Shown here one piece after another: positions 62,914 to 64,000 of a stretch of DNA of 64,000 nt. How positions within the stretch are numbered: the first letter of the stretch is position 1; every line of letters begins with the position of its first letter. The DNA lies in NCBI RefSeq assembly GCF_002814235.1, contig NZ_PHSU01000027.1, forward strand, positions 124,001 to 188,000, read 5' to 3'. The notes beneath the pieces are model-generated. The model saw only the letters and a program-made list of their open reading frames with translations, was not told the origin of the DNA and ran no database searches. Position numbers and translations under genes: made by a program. Source of the DNA: Pseudomonas sp. QS1027. GTDB lineage: Bacteria > Pseudomonadota > Gammaproteobacteria > Pseudomonadales > Pseudomonadaceae.

Positions 62914-63803
62914 CAGTCGCCTCCACCACCCAGCCGACTGCCCCAGCCGAGCTTGGTGCGGCAGACTTCGTAATAGTTGTGATCCAGCGGGTGAATCAGC
63001 CGCAGCTTCTGCGGTTTCTTGCTGATGGTCACCGTATCGCCGGGGGCACAGGTGAAATGGTTCTGCCCGTCGCAGGAAACCTGCGGGTAGATCTGCATGT
63101 CCTTGGACACCACGATTTTCAACTCGCTGTTGCCGTCGACCACAATGGGGCGGCTGGACAAGGTATGGGGGTACATGGGCACGATCACAATGGCATCGAG
63201 CTTGGGATGCATGATCGGACCGCCGGCGGACAGCGCATAGGCCGTGGAACCGGTGGGCGTGGCGACGATCAGGCCGTCGGCTTTCTGGCTGCAGACGAAC
63301 TGGCCGTCGATGTACAGCTCGAACTCGATCATCCGCGTCGACTTGCCGGGGTGCAGGACCACGTCGTTGAGTGCATCGCCCTGGCCGATGGCTTCGGCAT
63401 GGCGGCGCACTTCGGCCTGCAGCAGGAAGCGGTTTTCCACCAGGTAGTGGCCGTCGAGGACCTTGGCCACTTCGACTTCCAGGTCATCCGGGCGGATATC
63501 GGTGAGAAAGCCCAGGTTGCCACGGTTGATCCCCAGCACCGGGATATTGTGCCGGGCCAGCGCGCGGGCGGCGCCGAGCAGGCTGCCGTCGCCGCCGACG
63601 ACGATGACCATGTCACAGACTTCGCCGAGCATCTTGCGCGACGAGGTTTGCAGGCCATGGCCCGGCAGGACCTCGGCGATGGTGTCCTCGAGGATCACGT
63701 GCAGGTGCCGCGCCAGGAGGAATTTCTTCAGCCGGCGAACGGTATCCAGCACCTGCGAACTGCCCAGGCGGCCAATGATGCCGATATTGCGAAATTGCTC
63801 CAT
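62913..63803 (-). CDS. nadK: NAD kinase
   Basis: Phosphorylates NAD+ to NADP+. The product is 296 residues, the normal size. The diagnostic GGDGS motif has Asp72 in VGGDGSLLGAAR; the second conserved stretch is ATPTGSTAYALSAGGPIMHP. The start at 63803 (MEQFRNIGIIGRLGSSQVL) fits the family. It is the first gene of the tight minus-strand run that ends with pepN and is divergent from the DUF1853 gene, with an 88-base shared promoter gap. Confidence 0.97.
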   Translation of the reverse strand: MEQFRNIGIIGRLGSSQVLDTVRRLKKFLLARHLHVILEDTIAEVLPGHGLQTSSRKMLGEVCDMVIVVGGDGSLLGAARALARHNIPVLGINRGNLGFLTDIRPDDLEVEVAKVLDGHYLVENRFLLQAEVRRHAEAIGQGDALNDVVLHPGKSTRMIEFELYIDGQFVCSQKADGLIVATPTGSTAYALSAGGPIMHPKLDAIVIVPMYPHTLSSRPIVVDGNSELKIVVSKDMQIYPQVSCDGQNHFTCAPGDTVTISKKPQKLRLIHPLDHNYYEVCRTKLGWGSRLGGGGD

Positions 63804-63891
63804 GGGGCTCCTGCGGGGTCTGGGACGGGCAAAGGGGAGATTATGGGCGAAAGCCGGCCCGAGACAAAACCCTTTCAGCTATGCTCGCAGG

Positions 63892-64000
63892 ATGATCCTC
63901 TTCCCCGACTTGCTCAACCTGCCCCGACAGTTGCGCCATCCCGAAGTGCGCGACCTGGCCTGGGTCATCCTGGCGCCGCCAATGCTGGAAGACACCCCGT
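63892..64000 (+). CDS. DUF1853 family protein, 3' end outside the window
   Basis: Only 36 codons are visible: MILFPDLLNLPRQLRHPEVR, then DLAWVILAPPMLEDTP. The pattern LRHPxVRDLAWxLxSPPLL is the usual N-terminus of DUF1853 proteins, which often sit divergent from nadK in Pseudomonas. The function is unknown. Confidence 0.75.
   Translation, partial: MILFPDLLNLPRQLRHPEVRDLAWVILAPPMLEDTP

Overview
The window is chromosomal DNA of a Pseudomonas of the fluorescens group. The evidence is the GC-rich codon use, REP-type repeats of the GTGGGAGCGG...TTCGCGG kind, the 1,600-residue NAD-dependent glutamate dehydrogenase, and conserved blocks I know from that genus: dusA / rssC-rssB / PilZ / mlaA / HAD; moxR-DUF58-VWA-BatD followed by sbcDC; nadK to pepN.

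Region 1 (1-5.4 kb) holds the C-terminal part of a chemoreceptor, a 2-hydroxyacid dehydrogenase, an exported protein of unknown function and a Cache-GGDEF diguanylate cyclase. Region 2 (5.4-13.9 kb) is an accessory patchwork of lower GC: two GNAT genes (one cut by an in-frame TGA), an ABM monooxygenase, an AttH/CrtC-like protein next to a 12-G tract, a candidate glycine-zipper pore-forming toxin with an overlapping membrane immunity gene, a decayed second copy of that immunity gene, an orphan StbD-type antitoxin, and a complete Xre-RES toxin-antitoxin pair with a palindromic operator. It ends at the 5' end of dusA, a known integration target, but no integrase is visible.

Region 3 (13.9-29.5 kb) is mostly core: dusA, the RssB/RssC partner-switching pair, a PilZ protein, MlaA, a catalytically degenerate HAD protein behind a three-repeat Pho-box-like site, a DUF4404 protein and gdhB. 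A 1,683-residue NEL-type E3 ubiquitin ligase with leucine-rich repeats lies between the DUF4404 gene and gdhB. Region 4 (30-38.5 kb) is a surface-polysaccharide export cluster: a methyltransferase/RgpF/HAD fusion, one Wzm permease flanked by two Wzt-type ATPases (one with a Gly-to-Glu change in the ABC signature), and a GT2 glycosyltransferase.

Region 5 (38.7-52.5 kb) holds a conserved small protein, CDP-diacylglycerol pyrophosphatase, and a 12.4-kb run of eight overlapping or close-packed genes from MoxR ATPase through the Bat-like VWA proteins to SbcD, SbcC and a glutathione transferase. Region 6 (52.5-64 kb) holds two small proteins, an RND/MMPL exporter with a YCF48-like exported partner, and a tightly packed minus-strand run nadK, metallophosphoesterase, rhomboid protease, YeaC, DUF2797, pepN. 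The last feature is the start of a DUF1853 gene on the plus strand. I saw no tRNA, rRNA, CRISPR array, transposase or phage structural gene.
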